A stretch of 50,959 bases of DNA from an uncultured Oscillospiraceae bacterium (GTDB lineage Bacteria; Bacillota; Clostridia; Oscillospirales; Oscillospiraceae), in assembly GCA_910577525.1 (NCBI GenBank), contig CAJTLI010000005.1, positions 25,311 through 76,269 of the forward strand, in the 5' to 3' direction. The notes under the pieces are model-generated. The model saw nothing but the letters and a program-made list of their open reading frames with translations, did no database searches and was not told the DNA's origin. The position numbers and the translations under genes were made by a program. Shown here piece by piece: positions 23,057 to 30,940 of this stretch (the first letter of the stretch is position 1; every line of letters starts with the position of its first letter).

Positions 23057-24088
23057 TTAGTAAAGGTATTTGACCTTATAGTTCTTGCCGTTTCCAATGT
23101 AGTTCAGAATCTGCTCGCTGTTGTGCTGGGAGGAGGCGAAGGTGGGGTCCATCCGGTGCCAGGTGGTGCCGTCGAAATAGATGGCGCCCTCCACCCAGCC
23201 GGTCTCCTCGGTCCACACGCTCACCCAGGCGTGGTAGGCGGTACCGGCGTAGCCCACCACCAGCTTGCAGGGCACGCCCTGGCTGCGGAGCATCCCGGTC
23301 ATCAGCGCGGCGTAATCGAAACAGATGCCCTTCTTCTTGGCCAGCACGCTGTCCAGGTCGGGCAGGTAGCCGCTCTTCACCGTGGCGGCCAGCTGGCGGT
23401 CATAGGTCAGGTTGTTCACCACGTAGTTGTACACCACGCCCACCTTTTCCAGCGGCTTGGCGACGCCCTGGGTCAGCTCCGCCGCCTTGGCGATGGTGTT
23501 GACGGCCCCCTCGTAGTTCACGTACTGGTTGGGCCGGATGAAGGGGGCGAACTCGTCCTTCAGCGTCACGTTGAAGGACACGGAGGTCAAAACGGCGTAT
23601 TTGCTCCCCGTGGTGTTCTGGCAGGCCATCACTTTGTAGCTCCCGTTGCCGTCGGACAGGGGGAAGGTCACCCAGCCGCCGGTGGGCAGGTCGTATTTAT
23701 AGGTGGTGGTGGGGCCGACCACCTGCACCTTGAGCTTACTGCTGTTGGCCGCCGCGTAGCGGACCATGACATAGCCGTCGGTGATATTGGAGTAGTCGAT
23801 CTCGGCCCCCTTGCCGCTCTTCACCGATTTGCCGGAGGCCACCGGCGCGAGCATGTCGGGCACCGCGGCGGGGGCGTCGGCCAGGGGCACCATTTCATCC
23901 TCCATGCTCACCTCGTCCCCCATGGACACCTCGTCGATGTAAACCGGCTCCTCCCCGCCGGGCTCCGAGGTCTCCGGCTGAAGGCTGGGCGCCTGAGAAA
24001 TCTCCTCCCCGCCCACGGCGGCGCTGGAGCAGCCCGCCGTCAACAGGCAACACGCCGCAAGCAGCAAACAAATAATATTCCGTTTCAT
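23057..24088 (-). CDS. Transglutaminase-like lipoprotein
   Basis: A 343-residue exported lipoprotein. The signal MKRNIICLLLAACCLLTAGC ends in lipobox LTAG|C at C20. An acidic linker follows, then a beta-rich domain, then a transglutaminase-like core with Cys in KKGICFDYAAL, His in AYHAWVSVW and Asp in MDPTFAS forming the Cys-His-Asp triad. Such domains act as proteases, amidases or crosslinkers at the cell surface. GGAAA is 9 nt before the ATG at 24088. It is the first gene of the pilus-like operon, behind the promoter near 24278-24305, suggesting action on the same surface structure or on the wall. A second transglutaminase lipoprotein is encoded at 27775-29211. Confidence 0.83.
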   Translation of the reverse strand: MKRNIICLLLAACCLLTAGCSSAAVGGEEISQAPSLQPETSEPGGEEPVYIDEVSMGDEVSMEDEMVPLADAPAAVPDMLAPVASGKSVKSGKGAEIDYSNITDGYVMVRYAAANSSKLKVQVVGPTTTYKYDLPTGGWVTFPLSDGNGSYKVMACQNTTGSKYAVLTSVSFNVTLKDEFAPFIRPNQYVNYEGAVNTIAKAAELTQGVAKPLEKVGVVYNYVVNNLTYDRQLAATVKSGYLPDLDSVLAKKKGICFDYAALMTGMLRSQGVPCKLVVGYAGTAYHAWVSVWTEETGWVEGAIYFDGTTWHRMDPTFASSQHNSEQILNYIGNGKNYKVKYLY

Positions 24089-24277
24089 AAAGCATTTCCT
24101 TTCCCGCAGGCGGACCGCTGCGGCCCGCCGTCCATACATCTGATTTCCTTGCCTGATGAGTTTTCTGGAGCTCGAGCGCACTGTTTTCGAACATTCAGTT
24201 CAGCCCAGCTTCGATTATCGAACGTATGAACAATCCTTTTAGCCTAAATCACTCCTCTGTTTCATCGGTACATCTCT

Positions 24278-24305
24278 ATTCTACCACAAAATCTCAGAAT
24301 TGCAA
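24278..24305 (-). promoter_or_regulatory. Sigma-A promoter for the pilus-like operon
   Basis: On the minus strand TTGCAA (24305-24300), a 16-bp spacer and TAGAAT (24283-24278) with an extended TGG just before the -10. It predicts a leader of about 180 nt. Within the leader, GGCGGACCGC/GCGGCCCGCC near 24109-24129 makes a GC-rich hairpin just upstream of the ribosome binding site. I looked for a cyclic-di-GMP riboswitch in the leader and did not see the conserved core. Confidence 0.55.
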
Positions 24306-24491
24306 GAAAAATTTTCCCGCAATAATTCCCCCATATTTTTCAGGAAATCAAAATTTTTTCTCACCATATCTCCTGGTTTCTCCGTTTCGGAGCCAAACGC
24401 CTTCCGGCAGGGGCCGTCCGCTTTTTATTCATATTTTGTTCTTTTATCGTTCTATTCTTGTTCGATTTTTCCGTGCCGCACGGCCCGTTGC
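24306..24491. other. AT-rich intergenic stretch
   Basis: Part of the 24089-24491 gap between the exonuclease gene and the lipoprotein gene. It is AT-rich, with short A and T runs and a small CCGTGC/GCACGG palindrome near 24472. No gene, RNA or clear terminator for the exonuclease gene is visible. Confidence 0.4.
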
Positions 24492-25466
24492 TCAGACCCC
24501 CGTTCGGGAGCCGGGCGCCGCCTTTCCGGCGCGCCGCCTGTGCCGCCCCGCTCCCCGGCAGACGTGGACGCCCCCGTCCAGCGCCGCGGCGTACTCCCGG
24601 GTGAGCTCCGGCGTGATCTCCGGCACGGCCCTCCGGCCCTGCCACAGCCCGTCCGCCCGCTGATTCAGCGTCAGGCGGCACAGGAACCGCCCGTGCTCAG
24701 GGCAGGTGAACGCGCCATAGTAGCGGGCGGGCCCGCCGCCCGCCTCCGGATGGGCATAGTGCCACCGGGCCACCCCCACCTTCCCCCCGCACAGGGGGCA
24801 GCGGGGCGTTCTGCCGTCCCGGGCGTCCAGCACCTCCTCCGGGGTGCGGAAGGGCCCCACCTTCCGCCGCTCCTGCCGGGGAAAGGGGAGCGGGGACAGC
24901 CGGAGGGCCGCCCGCCGCCGTTTGGGCAGCGCCGGCTCCGGCCTCCAGGCCAGGTCCTCCGCCGTGAGCCATTCCCCCAGCAGGGCGGTGTACATGGCGT
25001 CGTTCACAGCGCTGTGGTAGTCGAATATGTCGGGCAGGCCGCAGTACTCCGCCGCCCGCCACAGGGCGATCTGCTGGTCCGCCCCGGCCACGTGGGCAAA
25101 GGCCCGCTGGAAGTCAAAAAACTCCTCCGCCTCAAAGGGGGGCAGATTCCAGTAGGCGCAGTTTTTGTTCAGCTCCTCCACGTCGCCCCCGCCCCAGCCC
25201 GCGAACGCCCGGTCCCCGCCGCACCAGGCCCGAAACGCCTCCGCCGCCGCAGGAAATCTCACATGGGACCGTTTAAACGCCTCCAGCTCTGGCAGCTTCC
25301 GGGCCCCCAGGTCGAACTTCTTGTGTACGGTGGGCCGGATGAAGGCGTTGAAGCTGTCCAAAACCGGCCCGCCCAGCCGGCCGACGCGGACGGCCCCGAT
25401 CTGCAATATCTCATTGAGGGGCTTCGTGTCATAGCCCCTGTTCCACTCCAGATCCAAAACGATCAT
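24492..25466 (-). CDS. DEDDh 3'-5' exonuclease with C-terminal zinc-finger-like region
   Basis: A 324-residue protein. Residues 1-180 form a DnaQ/KapD-like exonuclease: IVLDLEWN holds the first Asp and Glu, FAGWGGGDVEELN the middle Asp, and YHSAVNDA the final His-x4-Asp of the DEDDh type. It would degrade RNA or DNA ends in the cytosol. The last 120 residues are Arg-rich and include RCPLCGGKVG, HYAH and a later CPEHGRFLC, a likely Cys/His zinc site that might bind nucleic acid. The ATG at 25466 has GAGGGG 9 nt upstream; longer frames to 25640 reach into the chemotaxis gene promoter and are rejected. It is divergent from the MCP gene. Confidence 0.82.
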   Translation of the reverse strand: MIVLDLEWNRGYDTKPLNEILQIGAVRVGRLGGPVLDSFNAFIRPTVHKKFDLGARKLPELEAFKRSHVRFPAAAEAFRAWCGGDRAFAGWGGGDVEELNKNCAYWNLPPFEAEEFFDFQRAFAHVAGADQQIALWRAAEYCGLPDIFDYHSAVNDAMYTALLGEWLTAEDLAWRPEPALPKRRRAALRLSPLPFPRQERRKVGPFRTPEEVLDARDGRTPRCPLCGGKVGVARWHYAHPEAGGGPARYYGAFTCPEHGRFLCRLTLNQRADGLWQGRRAVPEITPELTREYAAALDGGVHVCRGAGRHRRRAGKAAPGSRTGV

Positions 25467-25633
25467 AACTCTGCGCCCCTCATCTGTGTCTTCCCGCCGG
25501 CTCCGGCTTCTCTTTCTATTGTATGGTGTTCTCCCCGCCCCGTCAAGAGGCAATCCTGCGGGCGGGGGCGCCGCCCTTTTCCCTGGAACATTCTGTAAAT
25601 CCAGGACAAGCGGTTTGAAATGGGTGGAAACCA

Positions 25634-25662
25634 TTGACAAGAGTACCTATCCCTCCTATAAT
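25634..25662 (+). promoter_or_regulatory. Consensus sigma-A promoter of the MCP gene
   Basis: A perfect TTGACA (25634-25639) and perfect TATAAT (25657-25662) with the optimal 17-bp spacer. The expected start is near 25669, giving a ~50-nt leader before the MCP ATG. It is the best promoter in the window and implies strong constitutive expression unless blocked. Confidence 0.93.
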
Positions 25663-25668
25663 AAATGC

Positions 25669-25692
25669 GAACAGCCGCGCCGGCCGCTGTTC
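25669..25692 (+). promoter_or_regulatory. Hairpin or operator dyad at the MCP transcription start
   Basis: GAACAGC (25669-25675) and GCTGTTC (25686-25692) form a perfect 7-bp inverted repeat separated by 10 GC-rich bases. It begins just where transcription should start, so it is either a 5'-terminal stabilising hairpin or a repressor dyad. Confidence 0.5.
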
Positions 25693-25718
25693 AGCCAAGA
25701 GAATTGAGGTGCATGGAG

Positions 25719-27698
25719 ATGAAGATGAAAAGTATTCGGCAAAAGATCACAGTGTGCCTGATGGCCACGGTGCTCATTGCCCTGACCGCGGTGGGGGCGT
25801 CCAGCGTCGCGCTGAACTACAGGAGCACCGTCGCCACCGTAGAGCAGATGATGCGCGAAACCGCCGTGCTGGCGGCGGAGCGCGTCGAGCAGGAGCTCAC
25901 CGCCTATCAAAACGTGGCCATGGACACGGGGTGCATCCCCCAGCTGTCCGACCCGTCCGTCCCCCTGGAGGAGAAGCGCGCCATTATCGATGAGCGCGTC
26001 AGTATACACGGCTTACAGCGGGGCAATGTCATCGGCTCGGACGGCATCAGTATCTTTGACGGCAAGGACTATTCCGACCGGGAATATGTGCGTCAGGCCA
26101 TGGGGGGCAGCGTCTACGTCTCCGAGCCGCTGGTCAGCAAGATCACGGGGGAGCTGTCCATTATGGTGGCCGCCCCCCTCTACGACGGCGGAAGCAGAAG
26201 CTCTGGGATCGTGGGCGTGGTCTACTTCGTGCCCCAGGAGACCTTCCTCAACGACATCGTGTCCTCCATCCGGGTGAGCGCCAACAGCCGGGCCTACATG
26301 ATCAATAAGTCCGGCGACACCATCGCCGATGTCACGCTGGACACCATCACCACCCAAAATATCGAGCGGGAGGCCGGCGGCGACCCCTCTTTGAAGGGGC
26401 TGGCCGCCATCCACACGGATATGCGCCAGGGCAGGAACGGCTTTGGCAGCTACCGCAGCTCCGGCGGGTCCCAGTTCGCGGCCTACGCCCCGGTGGGCGG
26501 CACCGACGGCTGGAGCATCGCCGTCACCGCGCCCCAGTCCGACTATTTGGCTGATACATATGTGAGCATGCTGATCACCATCGTGGTGGTCGCGGCCTCC
26601 ATCGGGGCCTCCATTGTGGTGGCGCTGAAGCTGTCCACCAACATCAGCGTCCCCATGCAGGCCTGCGCCCAGCGCATGAAGCTGCTGGTCCAGGGCGACC
26701 TCAAGTCCCCCGTCCCCCAGATTACCGGCCAGGACGAGACGGCGGAGCTCACCCGCTCCACGGCGGAGATGATTTCCGGTCTGAACATCATCATCGGTGA
26801 CATCGGCTATCTCCTCACCGAGCTGGCCAATAAGAATTTCGATGTCAATTCCGACCACCGGGATTCCTATGTGGGCGGGTTCCAGAGCATTCTGCTGACC
26901 ATGCGCAATTTGAAGCTGTCGCTGAGCGCCACCCTGCGCCAGATCAACGTCTCCGCCGGTCAGGTGTCCTCCGCCAGCGGCCAGGTGTCCACCGGGGCCC
27001 AGAGCCTCAGCGAGGGCTCCATGGAGCAGGCCAGCGCCGTGGAGCAGCTGGCCGCCACCGTCAACGAGATCTCCGCCAGCGCCAAGAAAACCGCCGCGGC
27101 CGCCGAGGAGGCCGGTCAGTTTGTCACCGAGGCCGGGACCCATCTGGGCACCAGCGTGGAGTACGTCAAAGAGCTGAACGCCGCCATGGACCGGATCTCC
27201 GACTCCTCTCAGGAGATCTCCAAGATCATCGCCACCATTGAGAGCATCGCTTTCCAGACCAACATTCTGGCCCTGAACGCCGCCGTGGAAGCGGCCCGGG
27301 CGGGAGCCGCCGGCAAGGGCTTCGCCGTGGTGGCCGACGAGGTGCGCAATCTGGCCTCCAAGTCCGACGAGGCAGCCAAGGCCACCAAGGAGCTCATCGT
27401 CAGCTCCATCACCTCTGTGAACGAGGGCAGCCACGTGGTGGAAAACGTTACCGCCGCCCTGGAGGCCACCGCCGCCAGCGCCGGAAATGTCACGGCGAAG
27501 ATGAACATCGTGGTGAAGGCGGTGGAGGACCAAACCATCGCCATTGCCCAGGTCACAGACGGCATCGAGCAGATCTCCTCCGTGGTGCAGACCAACTCCG
27601 CCACCGCCCAGCAGAGCGCCGCGGCCAGCGAGGAGCTGTCCGCCGAGGCCGCGGGGCTCAAGCAGATGGTGGACGAATTCACCCTGGCCCAGGACTGA
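25719..27698 (+). CDS. Methyl-accepting chemotaxis protein
   Basis: A membrane chemoreceptor of 659 residues. TM1 is near residues 12-34 (MATVLIALTAVGASSV), an extracellular dCache-like sensor spans about 40-275 (with DRTYxx-like FDGKDYSDREYVRQAM), TM2 is VSMLITIVVVAASIGASIVVALKL, followed by HAMP and a long methylation/signalling coiled coil. The hairpin tip SIAFQTNILALNAAVEAARAG (about 507-528) is the CheA/CheW contact. No C-terminal CheR/CheB pentapeptide; it ends DEFTLAQD. The ATG at 25719 is chosen since GAGGTG lies 7 nt upstream; ATGs at 25713 and 25725 are alternatives. The ligand is unknown. It is a monocistronic unit with a strong promoter and terminator. Confidence 0.96.
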   Translation: MKMKSIRQKITVCLMATVLIALTAVGASSVALNYRSTVATVEQMMRETAVLAAERVEQELTAYQNVAMDTGCIPQLSDPSVPLEEKRAIIDERVSIHGLQRGNVIGSDGISIFDGKDYSDREYVRQAMGGSVYVSEPLVSKITGELSIMVAAPLYDGGSRSSGIVGVVYFVPQETFLNDIVSSIRVSANSRAYMINKSGDTIADVTLDTITTQNIEREAGGDPSLKGLAAIHTDMRQGRNGFGSYRSSGGSQFAAYAPVGGTDGWSIAVTAPQSDYLADTYVSMLITIVVVAASIGASIVVALKLSTNISVPMQACAQRMKLLVQGDLKSPVPQITGQDETAELTRSTAEMISGLNIIIGDIGYLLTELANKNFDVNSDHRDSYVGGFQSILLTMRNLKLSLSATLRQINVSAGQVSSASGQVSTGAQSLSEGSMEQASAVEQLAATVNEISASAKKTAAAAEEAGQFVTEAGTHLGTSVEYVKELNAAMDRISDSSQEISKIIATIESIAFQTNILALNAAVEAARAGAAGKGFAVVADEVRNLASKSDEAAKATKELIVSSITSVNEGSHVVENVTAALEATAASAGNVTAKMNIVVKAVEDQTIAIAQVTDGIEQISSVVQTNSATAQQSAAASEELSAEAAGLKQMVDEFTLAQD

Positions 27699-27726
27699 GC
27701 CGGAAGCGCCTTCTCATTTGAACAGA

Positions 27727-27760
27727 AAACCGGCGGGCCGCCTACGGCCCGCCGGTTTTT
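27727..27760 (+). terminator. Bidirectional intrinsic terminator between convergent genes
   Basis: ACCGGCGGGCCG and CGGCCCGCCGGT form a 12-bp GC-rich stem around CCTA, followed by TTTTT on the plus strand. On the minus strand it is followed by TTTTCTGTT. It ends both the MCP gene and the convergent transglutaminase gene. Confidence 0.93.
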
Positions 27761-27774
27761 CTATTTCCCACGGT

Positions 27775-29211
27775 TCAGGTCTCGGGGACGCGGCTGTAGT
27801 CCCACTGATGATTGGTCCAGGCCATGTAATCGCTGGTGACGTTGAAGTACCGCCAGCCCTCCCGTCCGCCGGAGGTATCCCCGTATTCCCGATGGTTGGC
27901 GTCCCAGGTCACGTCCACGCAGTACCACCGCCCGTCCAGCCGGACCATGTTCCAGGCGTGATCCTCGCGGCTGCTGGAAGACGCCCCCACCACGGTGATG
28001 CACTCCACCCCGGACAGGTCCATCAGGAGCTGAAAGGCGGTGGCAAAGCCCAGGCAGACAGCCTTGCGGCTGACCAGCGCTCCATAGGGGGTAAAGGACG
28101 CCCGGGGGGTCGGGGTCATCACGTCCTGGTGGGTGAAGTCATAGTTGACGTGCCTCACAATCCACTCGTAGACGGCCTCCTCCTTTTCCAGGTCGCTCAT
28201 GCCCTCCTGAAGGGCCCCGTCCAGGATCTGCCGGGCGCTGTCGTAGATGGCCCGGTCATAGGCGGACAGGCCGTCTGGGTTTCCCTGCGCCCAGGCGGAC
28301 CGGATGGCGGCGGTGTTGTAAATGGACATATCGTCAATATTGGGCCGGACAAAGCTGACCCGGCCGGGGTACTCCACCGGGGCGTTGGGGTTCGGCGTGG
28401 GAGAGGGCGCGGGGGTGGGGGTGGGCTCCGGCGTAGGCGCAGAGGTGGGGACCGGATCCGGCGTGGCCGCAGGAGCGGAGGTGGAGACGGGATCCGGCGT
28501 GGCCGCAGGAGCGGAAGCGGGAACGGGTTCCCGGGTGGGTTCAGGCGCCAGCGTCTGCCCCGGGTCCGGAACGGGCGTCTGAGCGGGGGCGGGCTCCGGG
28601 GTGGGAATCGGAGACTGGGCGGGCTCCGGGGGCTGAGCGGGGCTCGGGTCATAGGGCTCGGAGGCCAAAGCGGCTTGAACGGCCTCCTCCGCTCCGTCCG
28701 GGTCCGGACAGATAAACAGGCCCACATAGGTCCCCTCCCGCAGAATCCTGCCGTTGGCGGCCATATCCGCCTGGGCGGGAGCGTAGCCGGTAAAATCCCC
28801 CTCCCGGGTAGTCAGATAGCCGGCCAGCGCCTCCCCGGCCCGGGCGGCGGCCTGCTCATCCTGGAAGCGGAGTACCGCCACCTCAAAAGCGGAGGCCCCG
28901 GCGGCCCGGCTCACCGCCGCGTCCTCCCACTCCTCCAGGCCGTAGGCGTTTTCCACATAGACGGCCAGCCGCTCTCTATTTGAATCCATGTACAGATGCT
29001 CAAACCCGGCGGACTGGTCGAAGCCGGAGAACTGAAACGCGATCTCAGACAAATTGGCGGCGGTCCACGCTTTCTCTGGCCGGGCGCTTTGCTCCTCCCC
29101 GGCGGAGGAGGAGGCTGGCGCGTTTGTCTCCGCCGGGGGCTCTCCCCTGCAGGCGGGCAGCAGAGACAGCAGCATTGAGAGCAACAGCAGCAGGGACAGG
29201 ATTTTTTTCAC
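27775..29211 (-). CDS. DUF4358 - proline-rich linker - transglutaminase lipoprotein
   Basis: A 478-residue exported protein with three parts. The signal KKILSLLLLLSMLLSLLPAC ends in a lipobox-like LPAC. Residues ~45-185 fit DUF4358 (AFEVAVLRFQDEQAAA, then GTYVGLFICPDPDGA). Residues ~190-280 are a low-complexity Pro/Ala/Thr/Glu linker with near repeats of APAATPDPV, likely crossing the wall. The rest is a transglutaminase-like domain with Cys in KAVCLGFATAF, His in EDHAWNMVRL and Asp in YCVDVTWD. GTG at 29211 is chosen because AAAGGAG lies ~10 nt upstream and it starts the signal peptide. The substrate is unknown; a cell-surface protease or amidase role is likely. Confidence 0.85.
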   Translation of the reverse strand: MKKILSLLLLLSMLLSLLPACRGEPPAETNAPASSSAGEEQSARPEKAWTAANLSEIAFQFSGFDQSAGFEHLYMDSNRERLAVYVENAYGLEEWEDAAVSRAAGASAFEVAVLRFQDEQAAARAGEALAGYLTTREGDFTGYAPAQADMAANGRILREGTYVGLFICPDPDGAEEAVQAALASEPYDPSPAQPPEPAQSPIPTPEPAPAQTPVPDPGQTLAPEPTREPVPASAPAATPDPVSTSAPAATPDPVPTSAPTPEPTPTPAPSPTPNPNAPVEYPGRVSFVRPNIDDMSIYNTAAIRSAWAQGNPDGLSAYDRAIYDSARQILDGALQEGMSDLEKEEAVYEWIVRHVNYDFTHQDVMTPTPRASFTPYGALVSRKAVCLGFATAFQLLMDLSGVECITVVGASSSSREDHAWNMVRLDGRWYCVDVTWDANHREYGDTSGGREGWRYFNVTSDYMAWTNHQWDYSRVPET

Positions 29212-29271
29212 GGGAAACCAGCTCCTTTGCAATGGAAAAGGGCGCCGCCCCATGGCCGACGCCCCTGCCCT

Positions 29272-29526
29272 TTATTTCTCGTCGAGATAGCTTTTCAGCA
29301 GCACCTGGAGCAGTTCATCCCGGTCCAATTGGCGGATCAGCGTCCGGGCGCTGTTGTGGTTGGTGATATAGGTGGGATCTTCGCTGAGAATATAGCCCAC
29401 AATCTGATTGATGGGGTTATAGCCCTTCTCCTTCAGAGAATTGTAAACCGACGACAGGATGACCTTGATCTCCTGATCCTTGTCCAGGTTCACCTTGAAT
29501 TTACGCGTATAATCCATGTCGCTCAT
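29272..29526 (-). CDS. ireB: IreB family regulatory phosphoprotein (UPF0297)
   Basis: An 84-residue cytosolic protein almost fully alignable with the IreB/YrzL family: MDYTRKFKVN at the start, KVILSSVYNSLKEKGYNPI, GYILSEDPTYITNHNSARTL and a C-terminal RDELLQVLL. In Enterococcus IreB is phosphorylated on N-terminal Thr by the PASTA kinase IreK and controls intrinsic cephalosporin resistance; here Thr7 is the corresponding candidate. The ATG at 29526 has GGGGG 8 nt upstream. In many Firmicutes the gene lies beside the YqgF Holliday junction resolvase gene; neither that gene nor the kinase is in this window. Confidence 0.93.
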   Translation of the reverse strand: MSDMDYTRKFKVNLDKDQEIKVILSSVYNSLKEKGYNPINQIVGYILSEDPTYITNHNSARTLIRQLDRDELLQVLLKSYLDEK

Positions 29527-29555
29527 TGGGCGCACCCCCTTTTCTCATTACAGTT

Positions 29556-29584
29556 ATTCTATCCCAGATGGAGCGGCTTGTAAA
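29556..29584 (-). promoter_or_regulatory. Sigma-A promoter of ireB
   Basis: On the minus strand TTTACA (29584-29579), a 17-bp spacer and TAGAAT (29561-29556). It sits about 30 bp before the IreB start and matches the consensus in 10 of 12 positions. Confidence 0.75.
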
Positions 29585-29617
29585 GAGGCAAAATGATAAT
29601 TTTCATTTAAGAACGTC

Positions 29618-29645
29618 AGCCGCCCAGCAAAAAGGCCGGGCGGCT
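29618..29645 (-). terminator. Stem-loop after the SH3-NlpC/P60 gene
   Basis: AGCCGCCC (29618-29625) pairs with GGGCGGCT (29638-29645), with a CTTTTT-containing loop on the minus strand. It begins about 20 bp past the stop at 29664. The trailing sequence GACGTTCTTAA has only a weak U-tract, so termination may be inefficient. Confidence 0.45.
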
Positions 29646-29663
29646 GTAAAGATATTGATCCTT

Positions 29664-30587
29664 TTAGCCGATGCGCTTGGCGCCCACGATATAAGGGGCG
29701 TAGTAACCGTAAATACTGTCGTACTGCACCCGGTAGGTGGTGGTGGAGGCGTGGATAAACTGGCCGTCCCCCACATACATGCCCACGTGGGTGGTGGGCA
29801 GGGTGCCGCCGGAACTGTCGAAACGGCGGTCGAAGAAGAAGATCAGGTCACCGGGCTGCATGGCGCTGGTGGACACGAAATAGCCGTTGTTATAGTACTG
29901 GCCGGAGGAGCCCCGGGAGATGGTGTGGCCCAGCTGCTTATAGATGTAGTACATCAGGCCGGAGCAGTCAAAGGAGCTGGGACCGGCCGCGCCGTAGGCG
30001 TACCGGCAGCCCACCAGCTGCCTGGCCATGGCGGCGGCGGAGGCGCCCACGGCGCTGGAGCCCTCGTAGCTGGCGTCCACCAGGGTGACGTACTCGGCGG
30101 ATATGTAGCCGGAGGAGATCTGATACCAGCCGCTTCCGGCGTCGGCGGCGATGTCCACCACCGTGCCGCCCCGCAGGGAGGCCACTTTGTCATATGTAGT
30201 GCCCGGACCGGAGCGGACGTTGAGCACGCTGGCGGTAATCAGGCCCCGCTTCTGCTCCGGCGCGTCTGCCCGGGGCGCGGGCTCGTCGGGGAGCGCAACC
30301 GCGCCGTCAGCCAGCGTAACCTGCAGCCATTCGCCGGACATGTATCCCGCCTTGTCCCCATAAGTGACCTTGTACCAGCCGCCGCCGGCGTCCTCCTCCA
30401 CCGTGACCTGCGCGCCCTTGGGGGCCTGGGTGATGGTGGACGAGCTGGTGCTGGCACCGCTGCGCAGGCGCAGGCTGTCGGCGGTCACGGTGGCGGTGCC
30501 GATGGAGGCGAACGCCACGCCGGTGCTCATAGCTGTGACAAGCCCCGCGGCAATCAGCCCCCGGACCGCCTTGCTTTTGAAATTCAT
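29664..30587 (-). CDS. Secreted SH3b-SH3b-NlpC/P60 cell wall hydrolase
   Basis: A 307-residue exported peptidoglycan endopeptidase. A signal peptide ends near AFA (about 27). SH3b domain 1 covers about 33-92 (DSLRLRSGAST, WYKVTYGDKAGYMSGEW) and SH3b 2 about 113-170 (SVLNVRSGPGTTYDKV, WYQISSGYISAEYV). The NlpC/P60 domain follows with catalytic Cys in FDCSGLMYYIY, His in THVGMYVGDG and a final polar residue in QFIHAS. It cleaves D-Glu-diamino acid type stem bonds in known relatives. GGAGG lies 8 nt before the ATG. It lies 44 bp after the 96-residue gene and is probably co-transcribed from the repeat-bearing promoter near 30976-31004. Confidence 0.92.
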   Translation of the reverse strand: MNFKSKAVRGLIAAGLVTAMSTGVAFASIGTATVTADSLRLRSGASTSSSTITQAPKGAQVTVEEDAGGGWYKVTYGDKAGYMSGEWLQVTLADGAVALPDEPAPRADAPEQKRGLITASVLNVRSGPGTTYDKVASLRGGTVVDIAADAGSGWYQISSGYISAEYVTLVDASYEGSSAVGASAAAMARQLVGCRYAYGAAGPSSFDCSGLMYYIYKQLGHTISRGSSGQYYNNGYFVSTSAMQPGDLIFFFDRRFDSSGGTLPTTHVGMYVGDGQFIHASTTTYRVQYDSIYGYYAPYIVGAKRIG

Positions 30588-30631
30588 TGGAATAACCTCC
30601 AGTAATTTTTTCTTTTGTAAAGACGGTCAGT

Positions 30632-30922
30632 TCACTTTCCGGCCAGGGCGCGCATCAGCCAGATGGAGCCCATGTCGATGGCGGTGAACAGGTCGGGCAG
30701 GTCGCTCTTTTTCACCACTCGGTCCCGGCTTTTCAGGTCGGGGTCGGTGAGCTGAAGCTGTAGATGCACCTTGTTGGCGATCTCCAGGCCGCCGTTCTTT
30801 TCGGCGCTCATCACCTGGATCATGACGATATACTTGTCGGCCATGGAGCCGTAATAGATCAGGTTGTCCTTCCGCCGCAACGGGTGGCCCTTGTAGGTCA
30901 ACACAGTGGATTTTTCAGCCAT
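30632..30922 (-). CDS. Conserved small protein, unknown function
   Basis: A 96-residue soluble protein with no recognised domain: MAEKSTVLTYKGHPLRRKDN, then YYGSMADKYIVMIQVM, VHLQLQLTDPDL and a C-terminal DMGSIWLMRALAGK. Alternating hydrophobic strands suggest a small alpha/beta fold. Perfect AAGGAGG 5 nt before ATG. Its promoter carries four GTTACAA repeats, so it may be tightly regulated, and it may be expressed together with the wall hydrolase downstream. Confidence 0.8.
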   Translation of the reverse strand: MAEKSTVLTYKGHPLRRKDNLIYYGSMADKYIVMIQVMSAEKNGGLEIANKVHLQLQLTDPDLKSRDRVVKKSDLPDLFTAIDMGSIWLMRALAGK

Positions 30923-30940
30923 GGGCGCCTCCTTAAAAAG

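Noticed and set aside
24089..24277. Possible cyclic-di-GMP riboswitch in the leader of the pilus-like operon
   Set aside because: The location is suitable, but the conserved riboswitch core segments are not present; only a GC-rich hairpin is visible.
25560..25580. GGGCGG-loop-CCGCCC-TTTT hairpin upstream of the MCP promoter
   Set aside because: It resembles a plus-strand terminator, but no plus-strand gene precedes it; the stem is only 6 bp in a GC-rich stretch.
29237..29273. AAAGGGC/GCCCTTT stem after ireB as a minus-strand terminator
   Set aside because: Seven-bp stem with a 23-nt loop and only a short T run; it would also cut off the downstream lipoprotein gene, for which no other promoter is seen.
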